Shown here: in pieces, positions 1-13,110 of the stretch
Layout: every line of letters starts with the position of its first letter
Position numbering within the stretch: the stretch's first letter is position 1
Assembly: GCA_963576785.1 (NCBI GenBank)
Contig: OY756144.1
Coordinates: 2,170,001 to 2,234,000 of the forward strand
From: Chlorophyllum brunneum
Lineage: Eukaryota > Basidiomycota > Agaricomycetes > Agaricales > Agaricaceae
Direction: 5' to 3'
Length of the DNA: 64,000 bases
Notes under the pieces: model-generated
Seen by the model: only the letters and a program-made list of their open reading frames with translations
Databases searched by the model: none
What the model was told of the DNA's origin: nothing
Translations under genes and position numbers: made by a program

Positions 1-1399
1 TCTCGACGAAAAGGTGAGCAAGAAATTCGGGGCATCCGGACCCTATTCTGATCTATTCTTTAGTACCCAATGCTAGAAAAGCTCGAAGAAGAGCAAATAT
101 CCCTCCTTCAGGAACGACATGATCTCATCAGACAGCGACGACAGACAGAAGATGATGATGACCTTTCGTTCTTCCTTGGCCCTCTGCCTGAACCTACGGA
201 CTTGGAGCCCGAAGAAGTCGACGAACTTGGTAGAAGTTTGCCCAAGCCTACTGTCGCGACCCACCGAAGCGAAAGACGCATGGCACGTTTCGAACGAAGA
301 AGGATCCGCTCAGAGAGGCTCAAAGCCCAAGAAAATGAGGAGGGTTATTCAACGGACTCCTCATTGCCCCCGCCCGACGAGGAAGCCTACTCATCGGCGG
401 TTGCGACTCTTGTGTCCCGGAAAAAGGATGTACTCGCTGATGTGAGGGCGGAAGAGTTTCGAGATCCAGGCAAAGGTAGATGGGCAATATGGAGAGAAAG
501 ATACACAGACAGTTATGTTAACGCTTGGGGTGGTTTGGGCGTTGTAGGTGTCTGGGAGTTCTGGGTCAGGTTGGAGATGGTCGGATGGGACTACATCCAG
601 GTGAGCGACTCGTGCATTTGCATATATCCTAATACAATGCTGAGCTGGTCGCTAACATACCACATACAGGACCATCGAAGTCTTGATACCTTCAAATGGT
701 ACAAAGGCCTGTACGAATACTCGAGGCCACGGAACAAGGATGGAGACGAGGAACTGGGTCCAGACGGAGACCTCGTTGCTTCCATGATCTCCACATCTAT
801 CATTCCGAGGATATGCAAAATTTTGGAAGGCGGTGGTTTAGATGTATATTCGGAACGCCATATTCGAAGGATCATCGACTTAGTTGAGGAAGTCGAGGCT
901 AGCGTTGAGGAAAGCAACGTCAAATCCCAGGCATGTGTTTGCGTTCTTACGTGTGATTCCTTTAGACTGAATACTGGGACAGAATCTTCGTAAATCTATC
1001 ATGGCAAGGTTCCAGAACGCGATTACCGACACAGAGGAACTTCTCAGGAAACACAATTCTACCGTTAAAGGCCCGTCACCCTTCGACCCGGAGGCTATCC
1101 CTGCCCGCTTTAGGTTCTTGGCTCGACGTGCCAAGTTGTTGAAGAATATGTTGAGATGGCGAAAGTTCACAGGCGAACAACACGGTATCGGATTACTCGT
1201 TGCTCGGTTGGTAGATGATTGTGTGCTGAGTATAGCGGAGAATGGTTGGGATGTTGGTGGGGAAGACGTTGCGAAGAACGTAAGTACTTGGAACTTCTTA
1301 CGACTGGATATCTCTTGATCGTTGCCATCAAGATTGCAAACGCCTTGCCCAAGGACCTATTAACAGCTCGACTGCAGCAGACACTTGGCACTTGTTGAT
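1..1399 (+). CDS. GCFC-domain protein (PAXBP1/GCFC2-like splicing factor), 3' part only
   Basis: This is the C-terminal part of a GC-rich-sequence DNA-binding-factor (GCFC) family protein; relatives associate with the spliceosome and lariat disassembly. The gene starts upstream of the window: an exon remnant at 1-13 ends at a GTGAGC donor and the next exon begins at 64 after CTTTAG. A coiled, charged stretch (MLEKLEEEQISLLQER) is followed by an acidic Ser-rich linker and then the GCFC domain, which starts around DVRAEEFRDPGKGRW and contains the aromatic-rich segment WAIWRERYTDSYVNAW. Further introns lie at about 601-669, 930-982 and 1279-1331. The last exon ends LQQTLGTC-stop at 1399. The family assignment rests on the GCFC segment; the exact orthologue (PAXBP1 or GCFC2 type) is inferred. 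The start is not visible. Confidence 0.75.
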
Positions 1400-2931
1400 T
1401 CCTCTGTATACTGTCCCCGTCCCACCATATACAGTGATGTTCATTAGAGATGACCAACTCTTTGAGGTCAGCTCCATCACTCCCGTCTTGTCATCACCAA
1501 GACTAATCAAAAGCGGGCACTCAATCGTCAGAACTACATTTTTCATTCCCGGTGCAATCAGTCATTTATGGAGACAAAGGTGCTAGTCCGACGACTACAT
1601 TTCCACACCTTTGCCTCAAAAAGCACACCGGAAAATAGATGTTGAAGCCTTAAATGACCAACGTGACTAGGTCCCACTTACCAAGCTTCAAGTCCCGTTG
1701 GTTCGTTCCGCTGTCCGACAATCCCGTGTTATGTTAATGTACTATCAAGTCCTGCTCGAAACACAGATGTACTGATCTAACATGAACTTTGGCATTGGAA
1801 AACTTCGCCTTCGGAATTCCACCGGCTTCCATTGGTTGCCGGTGATTGTCATCAGAATCCAGCTATTCATAGCGAGGACAAGAACTTTCGAAGTCTGTTG
1901 ATGTATCGTGTGTTTCTACTTGAGATTCTACCCATTGAAAACTATTACACTTGAAAGCCCCTCCTGCCCCAGGTTGCCAAATGATCCTTCCCACACACTG
2001 AATGTGAGAACTCCCTCTTACTCGCGACGATGCAGTCTTGCTCAACGGCTCATGGCAGTAGTTTATAGACCACACGGTCACCCGTCAAAGCTTGAGAAGT
2101 CTGTATCACCTGACTCCTTCACAAGCCAAGCCCTTACCCCACATCAATCCATGATGTTGACCAGCGCCACCTCTGAGAGAATATACCTATAACCCTTCTA
2201 TGACATTGATTTATTCTTGCTCGCCCATAGGAGCCTCGCTAACTGCGATCGCTTCAGACGCACCCAGCATGCTCCCAATGCAAATTTCGCATCACATTTT
2301 ACGTGTTGCGAAACAACCAGGGGTTTAACTTGTGCCGCTCTATGCAAGGGATCCGTCCGACTCTAGAGCCATCATACACCACTCCATCGTCCATACGGTC
2401 CTCGGCGAGAAATGATATTAACTTCGACATCTATTACGCATTGTGCGGGCGTCTGAGTTATATTAAAGTGTTCTAAACCGATTAGCCCAGGCAGTCAAGA
2501 TGGATCTGCCTTCTCGTTGGCGTGTATTTGTGGGGAATAGCATACTCATGTGCTTTTTCATTATGCCCATGGCCCGAGTTCCATGCAACTTTGATTCCTT
2601 ACGCGGCACCGTGTGCGGCGTGAATTTCCCTTGAAGAAGGCAAGTTTGGTGCTGAATAGGGCCCTTCAGACTGCGCCGCTTGCACCCAGGAGCTTGTCGA
2701 TTTATATCGTTTCTTTCCCTTGGGTGATCATACTTCAAGGTGGCAACACTTGGGACTGGGCGCTTTGGACTTGCAATACTTGATTTTAGTGATTGCACTC
2801 CCCCCCCCCCCCCGGATCTGTGGCGACCACTATCACTTAGGTTCATCCGTTCCGAACAAGGCTTCACTCGAAACCCGTACTTTTGACGACGCTCAACTTC
2901 ATTCTCTATTTCGGTGAGATTTGCTAAGGCA
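1400..2931. other. Gene-free stretch upstream of aquaglyceroporin
   Basis: I see no convincing gene here. Open frames are short or lack recognisable protein features. A 519-nt minus-strand frame at 2463-2981 overlaps the aquaporin first exon and looks like a shadow. A run of 14 C residues sits at 2800-2813, about 120 bp before the aquaporin ATG, and is probably a promoter polypyrimidine tract. Confidence 0.5.
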
Positions 2932-4431
2932 ATGGCCGGAGAATCGATGGAAAAGGGTAGCAGCGACGGTGCAAGTATCATTGTCTCCCCTGCTGAACCA
3001 AATAAAGACTATACTCGCCACCCACGCGCTGATAATGGCATTCTCGACGAAGACGACGAACATTTGAAGGAATACCCCAACTGGTGGTCAAAATATCGGT
3101 AAGTTAGTCGCCGAGTTTCATGATCCGGGACCGATTGTCAAGGCACTAATCAACACTTCTATGTAGAATGATAATACGAGAGGCTGCCGCCGAGTTCATT
3201 GGAGTTGCGATTCTGATTATCTTCGGTAACGGTGTTGATTGTCAAGTTGTATTGTCTATGAACCCGGGCGTGGCTTCATTCCCCCGAGGAGTAAGTTATA
3301 ACTCGCTTGCACGACCAACGATTGACAGAAATGATCAGGATTGGTTGGGATTGAGTTTCGGCTGGGCCGTCGGTGTCGCGATGGGTGTCTATGTTGCGGG
3401 TGGTATCTCTGGAGGGCACATCAATCCCGCTGTAAGTCGTGTCTTCCGTCTTCCTCTGATTCGCGATGGGGCAAACTATATATCCTGTAGGTCACATTGG
3501 CTTTAGCTGTATTTCGAGGCTTTCCATGGAAGAAGGTTCCGGTATGTATAGCTACTTCACCCGAAGTCTACCTACTCACTTGGACTCCCATTAGATTTAC
3601 ATGTTTGCACAACTATTGGGCGGCGTTGTCGGGTCCGCTTTGGTTTATGCCAACTACTTCCATGCTATCGATGTCGTCGAAGGTGGAAGAGGCATAAGAA
3701 CGCTCAAGACAGCCAGTTTATTCTCCACATATGCCGTAAGTTGTCGCGTCCCGCTGGTTTTTAACCCGCCTTCGCCGTTGATCATCTTGTTAATAACATA
3801 CTGTCTTCCCATAGCTGGACTACATGACGAACGTCTCGGCATTTTTCTCGGAATTCCTTACTTCGGCCGTACTTATGATCATGATTCTTGCGTTTATTGA
3901 TCCCTCAAATATGCCGGCACCACCTGGATTGCTTCCACTGGCACTGTTCATCTTGATTTTGGGTATCGGCGTTGCGCTTGGCATGCAAACGGGTGCGTTT
4001 GGGTCCCAAAAATTATAATCGGAACAAATTATTAAAGGGGATATAGGTTATGCCATTAATCCTGCACGAGACCTGGGTCCACGGATGATGACCGCGATGG
4101 TCGGGTACGGAAGGCAGGTATTTACTTTCCGGAAGTAAGTGGCATATGCTCCCTAGCAGAAGGAGACATTCTGATTGGGTTTTGTATTCAAGTCAATATT
4201 GGATTTGGTGCCCTATTATGGCGCCTTTCTTGGGCTGCCTGGCGGGTGCGGCGTTGTATGACCTCTTCTTGTACACGGGAAAGGACAGCCCCGTGAACAA
4301 ACCGTGAGTCCTTGATTTCTGCACGTCGCTGAGACAAGGCCGTTGACGTCGCCTGTTAAATCAGGAGTCGATTCTCTCGGAAGAGACGTCTACATTCCTC
4401 GGCAAAGCAAAGGCGGGACGACAAGCCATAG
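2932..4431 (+). CDS. Aquaglyceroporin (MIP family channel)
   Basis: This is a membrane channel for water, glycerol and other small solutes. Nine exons (2932-3098, 3167-3290, 3339-3431, 3491-3541, 3595-3735, 3815-3992, 4047-4134, 4193-4303, 4365-4431) join to 339 codons plus stop. Both pore half-helices are present: GGHINPAVT and [13 protein letters not shown]. An Asp follows the second NPAR, the residue typical of glycerol-conducting members rather than strict water channels. The N terminus is acidic and cytosolic ([15 protein letters not shown]) and the C terminus is short and basic (RFSRKRRLH). I chose the ATG at 2932; a second in-frame ATG at 2947 is possible. Membrane topology is the usual six-span MIP fold by family knowledge. 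Confidence 0.92.
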
Positions 4432-5063
4432 TTTTTTAATTGGACTGTCTGCGGTTCCAGTGAAGTTGGTCTGCTTTCAATTTCGGATTCTTTTGTAATG
4501 TACTGCTATAACCTTCGTGAATAAAAAATCAGCAAGTTGTCTCAGCGTACTGTGTGATTCGTAGTCGTTGCTCCCTGGCGGCTTGTGTCAGCGTTTGTCG
4601 CTCATTCACAATAGTCGGCATCTACATTCTGGGTACGTGTTCTCTCGGCCGCGGTCTCACGCCGATTCCGGTGGGGATGGTACAGGCATCCTCGGCCCGT
4701 AGAGTACACTGCGGTCAAACCTATCTCAACGACTGGTGCCGACTAGCTGACGAATGCTAGGCACCTTACCCGTTATGACATGAAAACCGAATGCAACAAG
4801 GGAGTGTAATCTCCACTTCAACAATGTAACTCTCCGATCATGTGGCGGATCAAAGGCCCAAGATAGTCTGTGCCAAACGATGTCAGGGGTCAGACCGGAC
4901 ATTCCGAAGGAACGAAGCCGTGGATCATGGACGATGGCGTGTCCTCTCCAACTAGCAATGCAAAGCCGCGTCAGCGCTGCTGTAGCTACATGATAGTATC
5001 GATACAGGCAGTATATAAGGTCGTAGCTCTTCTCCCCAATCTAAGGTATTATCAGTTTAAATC
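4432..5063. promoter_or_regulatory. Intergenic region and SDR promoter
   Basis: No gene is visible. The downstream end carries a TATATAAG box at 5012-5019, about 45 bp before the ATG of the dehydrogenase gene, so this stretch probably holds the terminator of the aquaporin gene and the promoter of the next gene. Confidence 0.45.
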
Positions 5064-6041
5064 ATGGCCATAGCGAAGAAAATCGTCCTTGTCACTGGTG
5101 CGTCTCGCCCTGGATCGGGACAACCTATCTTCGCCTTGTCCCTAGCAATGAGCTGACGCATACTTATAGGTGGTAACGCCGGTATCGGATTCGAATTGTC
5201 GAGGTTGATTGCGCAGAAGGGCCACAAGGTATGGGTAGCGGCTAGAAATCCTGTTTCTGGAGAAGACGCTGCGTGAGTTTATTCCTCTCGCTTCGCAAGG
5301 GTTAGCACTAAGGATGATTAATTTGATATAGACTCAAGCTGAGGCAAGAAGGTCTAGATGCAAAAAGCGTCCGGCTGGACGTGACGGAGCTGGCAAGCGT
5401 CGTCGCTGCAAAGGATGTTATTGAGAAAGAGGATGGCAAATTGGACGTCTTGGTCAACAATGCCGGTATGTCTTTCGCTAGTTCGCGTGTGGCCCAGGTT
5501 GACCCACTTATTACAATAGGAATCGCTATGATGGACAAAGGCCAGAATGCACTCACTGTGGACCTGCAAACCATTCGAGACTGTTGTGAGACGAACTTCT
5601 ATGGCCTGATTCAGACCACGCAGGTGCTTCTCCCGCTCGTGAAGGCTGCTGCAGCCTCTGCAACGGGCTATGCAGTGATTCTGGATGTCACCAGCGAATT
5701 GGCATCCAACTCACTCCAGGCAAGACCAGACAGCCAATTTCACTTGGTGGCTTATAACACCAGCAAAGCTGCTGCGAACTCGTATACAATCGCACTCGCG
5801 CACGAGTTGAAAGAGCAGAACATCAAAGTTAATGCGATTACGCCAGGGTATACCTCGACCAAGATGAACTTCTTTGGTCAAGGGGGCAAGGATGCAAGGG
5901 GCGGAGGCCTGGCCCTCCTCCCATGGGCTTTACTGGACAAGGGTGGACCAAGTGGTGAGTGAAACTAGGAGCTCAAGATTTGGTACTAACGCAGACACAG
6001 GGCTGTTTGTTGACGAGCATGGGAAGGAGCTGACCTGGTAA
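5064..6041 (+). CDS. Short-chain dehydrogenase/reductase (SDR)
   Basis: A classical SDR oxidoreductase of about 255 residues using NAD(P)H; the substrate cannot be read from sequence. After the ATG at 5064 the protein begins MAIAKKIVLVTGG and continues NAGIGFELS, the TGxxxGxG cofactor loop, which is split by an intron. NNAG (about residue 90) and the catalytic YNTSK (YxxxK), with an upstream Ser in VTSELAS, are intact. Introns follow the first GG of the cofactor loop, EDAA, NNAG and GGPSG. The last exon gives LFVDEHGKELTW-stop at 6041. A TATA box stands at 5012. The next gene begins only about 60 bp downstream on the same strand. Confidence 0.9.
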
Positions 6042-6103
6042 ATAAATAAATAAATGGATTGGTCCTAATATACACACGCCTGTACCTTACCCCAACCAAC
6101 CAT

Positions 6104-8420
6104 ATGCCCGACCTGGACCCACACCCATCGTCGACCCCGCCAGTAAAGCCAACCCCTCTGTCCCTCGTCATTGACGACGATGAGCACAGGGCATCACTGA
6201 GCCGTCCCCGCCGTCCATCCAACGGCTCGCCAACCTCTTCCGACGACTCGCCACTCTTTACCGCACTCGATTCAGCCGCACCTCTTATTCTCGTTCACGA
6301 TGATGGCGAGGAAGATGAGGATGATAGGGATCAAGAACGACCACTGACCTTGGATTTTTATACCGACTCCGACGATAGCGATGACCTCGACGATTCCCTC
6401 AGTCCGTTGTACCAGATCAATGGCAAATTGTCCATACCCCCTCTACCTCCTTTCACGATCTTCGTTTATCTCCTCTCGCCGTATCTCAAACTCGGGGCTG
6501 TAATTTTACCGTACTACCAGCTTCCACTCAAGTATGGTTTGACCAGTATACTGGTGAGCGCCATCCTGGCGCTCGTTGCAAGGCATCTCCTCTACCTCAT
6601 CGCAAGGTATTTGAGAAAGGCGGACCTCGAAGACGTCGTCGGAAATACATTTGTGAGTACGAAAAAGAGAGGAAGGAAGGGTGAGAGAAGGCGGGAATTC
6701 TTCAGGTTTTTGGTGAGGCTCGGAACGGTAGTGTTGAAAGTCTTTCTTGCCGTAGTTTATATCCAAGGTCAGCAAGATGTTCGCTCTTCTCAATTCTGGG
6801 GGCTAACAGTCTGTATAGAGTGTGTGCACCTCACGCTACCACTTCTCACATCAGCAGCTCCGTCGCATCAATCGTCAGCGGAAATGATTTTAGCCGTGAC
6901 CGCTGTCCTCCTCGGTCTGTTACTCTCCTATCCTGGGTCTCTAGCATCTCGGCTGGTCATTTACACCACCAATCTCTCTATTTTCACATATCTACTTTGG
7001 CTGGCTTGTACAACATACCTCCATACTCAAGGTGCCCTTCCCTTAAACTCTGGACGCTTAAGCACAAGCAGCATCTGGAACGGGCTCAGTAAGCCGATCC
7101 ACTGCAACACGTTCTATTGTACTCTAATGCTTATACCCATCACAGTTACCACAGCATTTATCTTTACGTCATCCAATACACTCCCGCTATATGCCTCGAC
7201 GAAAGGCACTATACAACCTCTCTTATTCAACACCAATACCTCCCTCTCAATGCCTGTCAGCGGAACGATACCGTCTACAGACTCTACGAGGACACCTCGA
7301 CGTGACGGAAGCCTTAAGCAACCTTTGTACCGCTCCTTCAAGATCTTGTCCTTACTGTCCATTATTACGGCTCTCGCCTTAACACTACCCTTGGTTGGCT
7401 TTGCTGCATTCCCCAACAGGACCCCAACTACCCCCGCATCAAACATGAATGAGGGCGTAAAGCCTCCAGTCGTGAATATATTCATCGGATCCCCGGAGCA
7501 ACTTCCAGACTGGAGGTTTTCTCACCCATCTGGAGAATCCACACCCACAACCAGGATCCAAACCTATCTCATGCCTGCTCTCGCATCCCTTACCCTTCTC
7601 TTCGGTACACCGCAACTTCTCATCACGATCCCTACGTTTCCCGCTGGTTCATTGAAATGGCTTCCCATGAGCCAAAAACGTTTTTCCACACCCGAGGTTG
7701 TCTCAAAACTCTGCACACTGTTTAGGAAATCCGCAGTCGGATTGTCGATGATCTTGCTCACCTCCATCTCGCTCAACTTTGGCATTTCCGACGCCTTGAG
7801 GTTGCTGACAGCCATCCTGTCCATCCTTGCTACATACTACATCCCGTCCGTCCTCCACGTCCTCACACACACCTTCAAGTCACCGCTGTCCATCATCCTT
7901 CCCTCAACGTATTTTTCTTCATCCTTCTCAGCGGCACCGACACCTCCTACCTCCAATAGGCCTTCCACCAGTTTACCAGCACCAGTACCGGGTCCTAGCA
8001 CTGGCCCATATGTTAATGACATCCCACCACCGTTGACTACCGCTCGTGGACAACCAGCCATGTTTCCCTCTTCGTCCCGGCACCGTCATACACAGTCTCA
8101 GCAAGAGCATGACAATTTGTTGCAGAGGAAAGAACGTGCTTTGCAAAAACGGCAAATGCGACGGCGGATCATCTGGGATATCTGCGCTTGGGGTATCTTT
8201 CTTGGTGGATTTGTAGTCGCGGGTATGGGAGCTCGAGCGGTGAGCGGTAAGTAACCGAGGAGTATATGATTGTTTTCTTTCCTGGTTAGACAGCTGTCCT
8301 TATGTAAAGCACCTTTGTGTGCATTTTTATGTTGTAGGGTTGCTCTCTCTCGCTTGGGACTTGGGCTATGGGTTATGGTATCTTACCATTGTTGGTTATC
8401 ATTTCTTATGGTTATTCTAG
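6104..8420 (+). CDS. Large multi-pass membrane protein, transporter-like, function unknown
   Basis: Proposed exons 6104-6767, 6819-7088, 7146-8246 and 8338-8420 give 705 residues. The first 110 residues are acidic and Pro/Ser-rich (cytosolic by composition). They are followed by many hydrophobic spans, such as IPPLPPFTIFVYLLSPYLK, LAVTAVLLGLLLSYPG and ILSLLSIITALALTLPLVG, with a Pro/Thr-rich loop near residues 600-650. Introns 1 (51 nt) and 2 (57 nt) are multiples of three and contain no stop, so an unspliced reading frame also runs through; both have good GT-AG ends and branch sites. Splicing the third intron extends the C terminus into another membrane-like segment (WDLGYGLWYLTIVGYHF). The middle segment faintly recalls amino-acid transporters, but I cannot assign a family with confidence. 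Confidence 0.7.
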
Positions 8421-8673
8421 CAGGACTAGATATTCAGTTTATTGTCAATGGGAAGGTGAGTATATATTATGCAATGATATCAGGTACAAATTCGCAACCA
8501 ATGTGAGGTTTATTCTGGTCGTGCGCAGCAGGGCAATGAACAGCTAATTTCGGAGGGCTAGGAAGCGAATGATACCTGCGTTTGATACAACGGATCTAAA
8601 TTAAGGACGATACAAGTACAGAAGCATACGAACGAGAGAACAGACAGCTAATCCGGACGGCTAGGGCGAAATT

Positions 8674-10864
8674 TCACTGGGCCCAAGGACTGCGGAGGAG
8701 TTCAAGTTGGTGTTTGGCCTCCTCATGGTAATTGATGGGTTCAATCCGCGAGATTCCATATCGGACGCGGACACGATCCTGGGGAAAGAAGGAAGACAAG
8801 TCAGGGCCAAGGATCCCGTGATTCAAACATATGGTATCCATACATCAAAAGAGTCTTTCTTTGCACGACATGAGAAATTGAACGTATGGCAATTGGCCTT
8901 GTGGATGACAGCGTTAAACTTATTGTCATCTTGCATCTAAATCCGACTTTTAAAGTCTTTTCAGAAATCCCAATGGAGGTGAGACCCACCCTCAGGTCAT
9001 GCAGTTCGTTTGCGGTCATACCGAAAACTGCAACCCCGGCATCATTGAAGCCCTGAAGCCATGCCTGGCCAGACCAGTCGGCGACAGCCATAGAGATGAT
9101 ATATCTGTGTTCATTGACAATTTTGTTAGAAATGCCGAAAAAAAAGGACTAACCGATATTCCGGGGCATCCGCCCTGTTACCGCACTTGTCACAAACCCA
9201 AGAATCGCCCTCCGACGTCATCTTTTTGTTGCAATTGTTATTTGTGCACGCAGGATAAGAGACATTCTCCCCTCGGATATGAACGATCGTTCCCTGGGTG
9301 CAAAAGAAATCGGTTTTATCACCCATTCCTAATTCGGATTCTTTGATCTCGTTCAGACTACGTGCTTCTGCTCGATTGAAGCCTATAGCGGGACCACCTC
9401 CCCCGCCTACTACCGTCTTGGACTGGAAGGACATGTCTGCGCCTTGGGAATCATACCAACCGCGAAGCGTGTAGCATTCCGGGAGAGCGGGGTCGATTTG
9501 CATGTGGCTTGAAGTTATCATGGAAAGGGAAACGCCTAAGAGGATTAGTAATAGCCGATTTGCAGAAACACCATGGGATTGACCTCCAAAGTCACCAACC
9601 CTAATACCTTTGAAAGCACCGACAGAGCCTTGGTCGGCGTTGAATGACTCGGCCTGTTTGCCCCACAACGTCAGCTGCACCGAGCAGCCAGTCTTGTCCA
9701 CCAAAGTAATCTCTCGCTTCTGGAGCTGGTTTTTCTCCCCTCAGCATTCACAAGAAACTCTTGAGTACGGGTTACGTACAACTCGGTTTGTCGATCTGGC
9801 TGTGATCTCGGCGACAGGACTGATTTCTTTGATAACACCAATGACATCTATTCCCTGCGTTATAAATCGGTGAAAACATAGAATGAATTGCCGCACCGCA
9901 GAGGGTGTCTTTGCCGAGAGTTTCAAGCTGATCGAGAGGCACAAACTTGAATTTCATCTGAGGTAATCCAGTCGTCTCGTGACACTGGCGAAAGTTTAGC
10001 TACTTGGGGAGTCCTGCAATCAGTACGAGATCTCACCTCTTCGATGTGGGTATTTCTTTCAAGGGTCAGCTCATAATCATTCATCACATTGGTGAACTTT
10101 TTCTTAGCAAAGTTCACCCGGGCCTTTGAGATATAATAAACCTTGCCCTCTTCCAATCGCGAGAAGAGTTCGTCTGCAACGGTATTAAAGGCAGTAGCTT
10201 TAATCTCCCCCGTGTCATCCATCAGCGTAACACTGAAGACCTTGCCCTCGCCCTTCTGGTTGGACCAGGTCTTGATGTCACTCTTCTGAGTGACTCGAGC
10301 TTTGATGGTCCAATTGTTCTGGTATGGACTCAAGCCTTCGATGGGGAATGTTGCGGGCGCATTGCTCCTGTTCCCTTGGTTCGTCGTTCGTTGAGCACCA
10401 CCAGATGGACCACTTGCTGATGTGCTTGCAGCAGGCATATTTTCCGCAATGGCAGCCTGATCTAGAGCCGATGGGTCGCCAATCTTTGCGTTCGGATTTC
10501 CAAGGACACGCAAACTGAGTAAAATCACCAATCTATTGGATCATGAGCCAAGGTTACTCACAGCAGGACAAAGGTGACCTTACCTCTTCTCTTGGACAGT
10601 GTTACATGTCGCTCTCTCGACAACAGCAACAGAAAATTTTGTGATCTCTTCACTCTCGACTAAGGAATTGCATTGAGTCGCCAGCATAGCTTGAATAAAG
10701 TGTTTTCCGTCTGAGATAATCAGTCGGTACCGGTCACTGGCCCCAGTGCCGACCCTCTTCACTGACAGAAATTGGATGACGTGCTCTTTTTCGTACCCAT
10801 TCTCATCGTAGGAGGACAGTTGCATCTCTGCGCAACTGCCGGGGGTGAGTTTGAACGACGACAT
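8674..10864 (-). CDS. RPA1: Replication protein A 70-kDa subunit (RPA1)
   Basis: The large subunit of the RPA complex, which binds single-stranded DNA in replication, repair and recombination. Domains run in the usual order. An N-terminal OB domain begins MSSFKLTPGSCAEMQ. A Ser/Gly/Thr-rich linker follows. DBD-A starts at FPIEGLSPYQNNWTIKARVT. DBD-B includes DVIGVIKEISPVAEIT and GDFGGVSLSM. DBD-C carries a zinc ribbon, C-x4-C then VCDKC, around CTNNNCNKKM. The C terminus ends RIEPINYHEEAKHQ and then SPWAQ-stop at 8674. Several short introns interrupt it; removing a 50-nt intron near 9537-9587 restores GDFGGVSLSM. The start ATG at 10864 follows a CCACC context. Confidence 0.95.
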
Positions 10865-11151
10865 GGTGGAGGTAAGCGTAGAGAGAGAGACGCGTCTTGT
10901 GACGAAATGACTGGTTTATGAGTGTGACATGACGCGTTGAGTCACGTTTCTCTTACTGAGGAGGCCTTGCCGAAAACCGATGGCTGTCCACTACCCAAGG
11001 ACGCGTAAATTGAGTAGTACAGGGTAGAATCACGTCTTATGGTGTTCAAATATATAGTATGTAGAAACAAAACAAATCGATATCACATAATGATTAGCTG
11101 GACTTGGACGTCAATAGAATGTCAATTTCGACCCGGGTGTATTTCTCCGTA

Positions 11152-12933
11152 TCAAATTATGAGGTCATCCAGCTCTAGAACCTCAAGCCAAGCACCAGGG
11201 ACATGTGGTACAGGCGATCTTGTATGCCGTCTTGGCCACATTCTCTTTGGTGCAGCATGTACAACCACCTCTGGCCAAGCTCCAGGGAAAAGCAAAACAG
11301 GTGAATATGCTATAGGTACGAGGGTCGCCGATAATTCCAATATAGGGAGGTCGGCTGGATCGACAGTCAGAGTAAACTTGATCACGGGAAGAGGCTTCGC
11401 CGAGAAGCACATATGCAAGTAATAAAAGAAATTCTTGACCGTCCTTCGTGTTTGTCGTCGTAAGAAACAGAGTCCAGTATAGTGGCGCGACCTCGATTTG
11501 TACAGAGGCTTGCAAAGAGTGTAATGACGAAGTGTCGATGGACACTCGTCCATTCCCAGAATGTATTGGTGAGTAGTATTGTACTCCATTTCATAGACTT
11601 CAGGCACCAAGATATCCAAGTGGCTCTCCATGTCCTGCGACGGAGACAGCGAGCGATCCGCAAGGCGTTCCCGGCGACCACAAAAGGGGTTCCGACTACC
11701 AGTGGTCGATTCTTGCTCTACTCTTGCAGTACCTTGAACTTGCTCAGGACCAGGTTTAGACGAGGTCTGATCCGCAGACGGAGGTGGACCCTGACAGGAC
11801 GCTTGCGTATTAGCCTCGTAACAGGTATCCACTACGACCCCATCCGACCATTCAGAATAATCCTTGAACCTCAGCATATCGACGTCCGAACTTTTATCGC
11901 TGTCAGCTATGTCTTCGGGGAGTCGGGGTTGGGACCGAGTAGAAGTCGTTTCCACCGAAGCGAATTCAACGACTTGGACTTCAGAGATCCACATAACTTG
12001 AAGCCTACCATTTCTGGTGGATTCAGCTACCCCAGGAAGCGGAGGAACTGTTTGAGGCATATCCCAATAGCAGTAACTTGTTTCCCCTGAAAGGTGTTGA
12101 ACTGCATGTTTGATTCCGCGTCGGCGGAACTCTATGAGAAGTTTCTCGAGATCACAGTACCATATGGGTGGGTACAGGGGTTGCACTTGTGAGGGAGGTT
12201 GAGGTCCACCACGGTCGAAAAGCCCATCCCGAGCGCATATATTCACACCCGTTGGTACAGATGGTGACCCAGGAGAGGATTTTTTGATACTTCTTTTGAC
12301 ACCGCTGCGCTGATTGAGCAAGGATTCCACTTCGGCTCTATCCTGAAGGTCCAAAGGGCCAATGATAGTATCGACTGGCGAGTTGACGCATATATAAAAC
12401 GAGGTACATGAGCCTGGTTTGGAATCCCGCTTTGTATCCGCCGAGACACTGTTGTCCTTTCTACTGTTTTGATACTTCCCAGCCGCCTGGGAAACGCCCT
12501 CGTTCTGTGCCTGCAAGAAATGGAGTGGTGGTGGCAGAACGTTTTGTCGTTCACAGTTGAGCCCAGCTCCATTGGAGGGATCCACGGAATTTTGCCCCCT
12601 GCACTCTTTCACCTCCACCTCCGGGGTGAACGCATCCACGATGTCCGGGTCTGTAGTAGTCGCTGATGGGCCTCAGAGTGACACGTCAACAAGGGTTTGA
12701 AGCTTACAGATGTCTTTCAGCGCGTCTATCATTGCATCTGCTCTCAGAGCACGAAGCAGACGTTTTTTGCATCGAAGTCGGTAGTGAAAGCTCGCGTCGC
12801 GGATACTATCACCAGGTTGTACTGACCTGGGATTTGTTGAATTAGTACCCCGATCCCTCGGTCCTTTCTGGGACCTCCGGATGTGCACCGGTTGTTCACG
12901 ATGGCGGGGGCGAGAGCTGGATAGGATGGGCAT
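11152..12933 (-). CDS. Uncharacterised protein, about 570 residues
   Basis: I do not recognise this protein. The main exon is one long frame (11152 to about 12653). An intron with donor GTAAGC (about 12664-12711 on the minus strand) joins it to an upstream exon containing AMIDALKDI, giving LKDI-STTTDPDIVDAF. The start is uncertain: one frame offers ATG at 12933, while an alternative 89-nt intron would instead join a different upstream frame ending IQQIP. Composition is polar with many Ser/Pro/Thr residues and a Gln/Pro-rich central part; no signal peptide or catalytic motif is evident. It lies directly downstream of, and on the same strand as, the NACHT gene. It could be a lineage-specific protein or a degenerating gene. 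Confidence 0.4.
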
Positions 12934-13110
12934 AATAGAAGGCAGAGGGGGAAAGCAATTCCGACCAAAGATTTGGGATCAGGCCGAGCATGACGGACTA
13001 CCTGAAAGCATACCCATACATCTCGCCCGAAATAGGTAAAGGTTGATATAACATCGACGATACCAACTACGAAGAAATTGCCTAAAGGTTCAGCGTTCGA
13101 CGTTCAACGC

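Noticed and set aside
930..982. Rare GC-AG intron in the GCFC gene
   Set aside because: A GT donor two codons further (GTTTGC) also keeps frame, so the GC donor is not required.
2463..2981. 172-codon minus-strand frame as a gene
   Set aside because: It overlaps the aquaporin first exon, has a poly-Gly stretch from a C run, and has no domain-like features.
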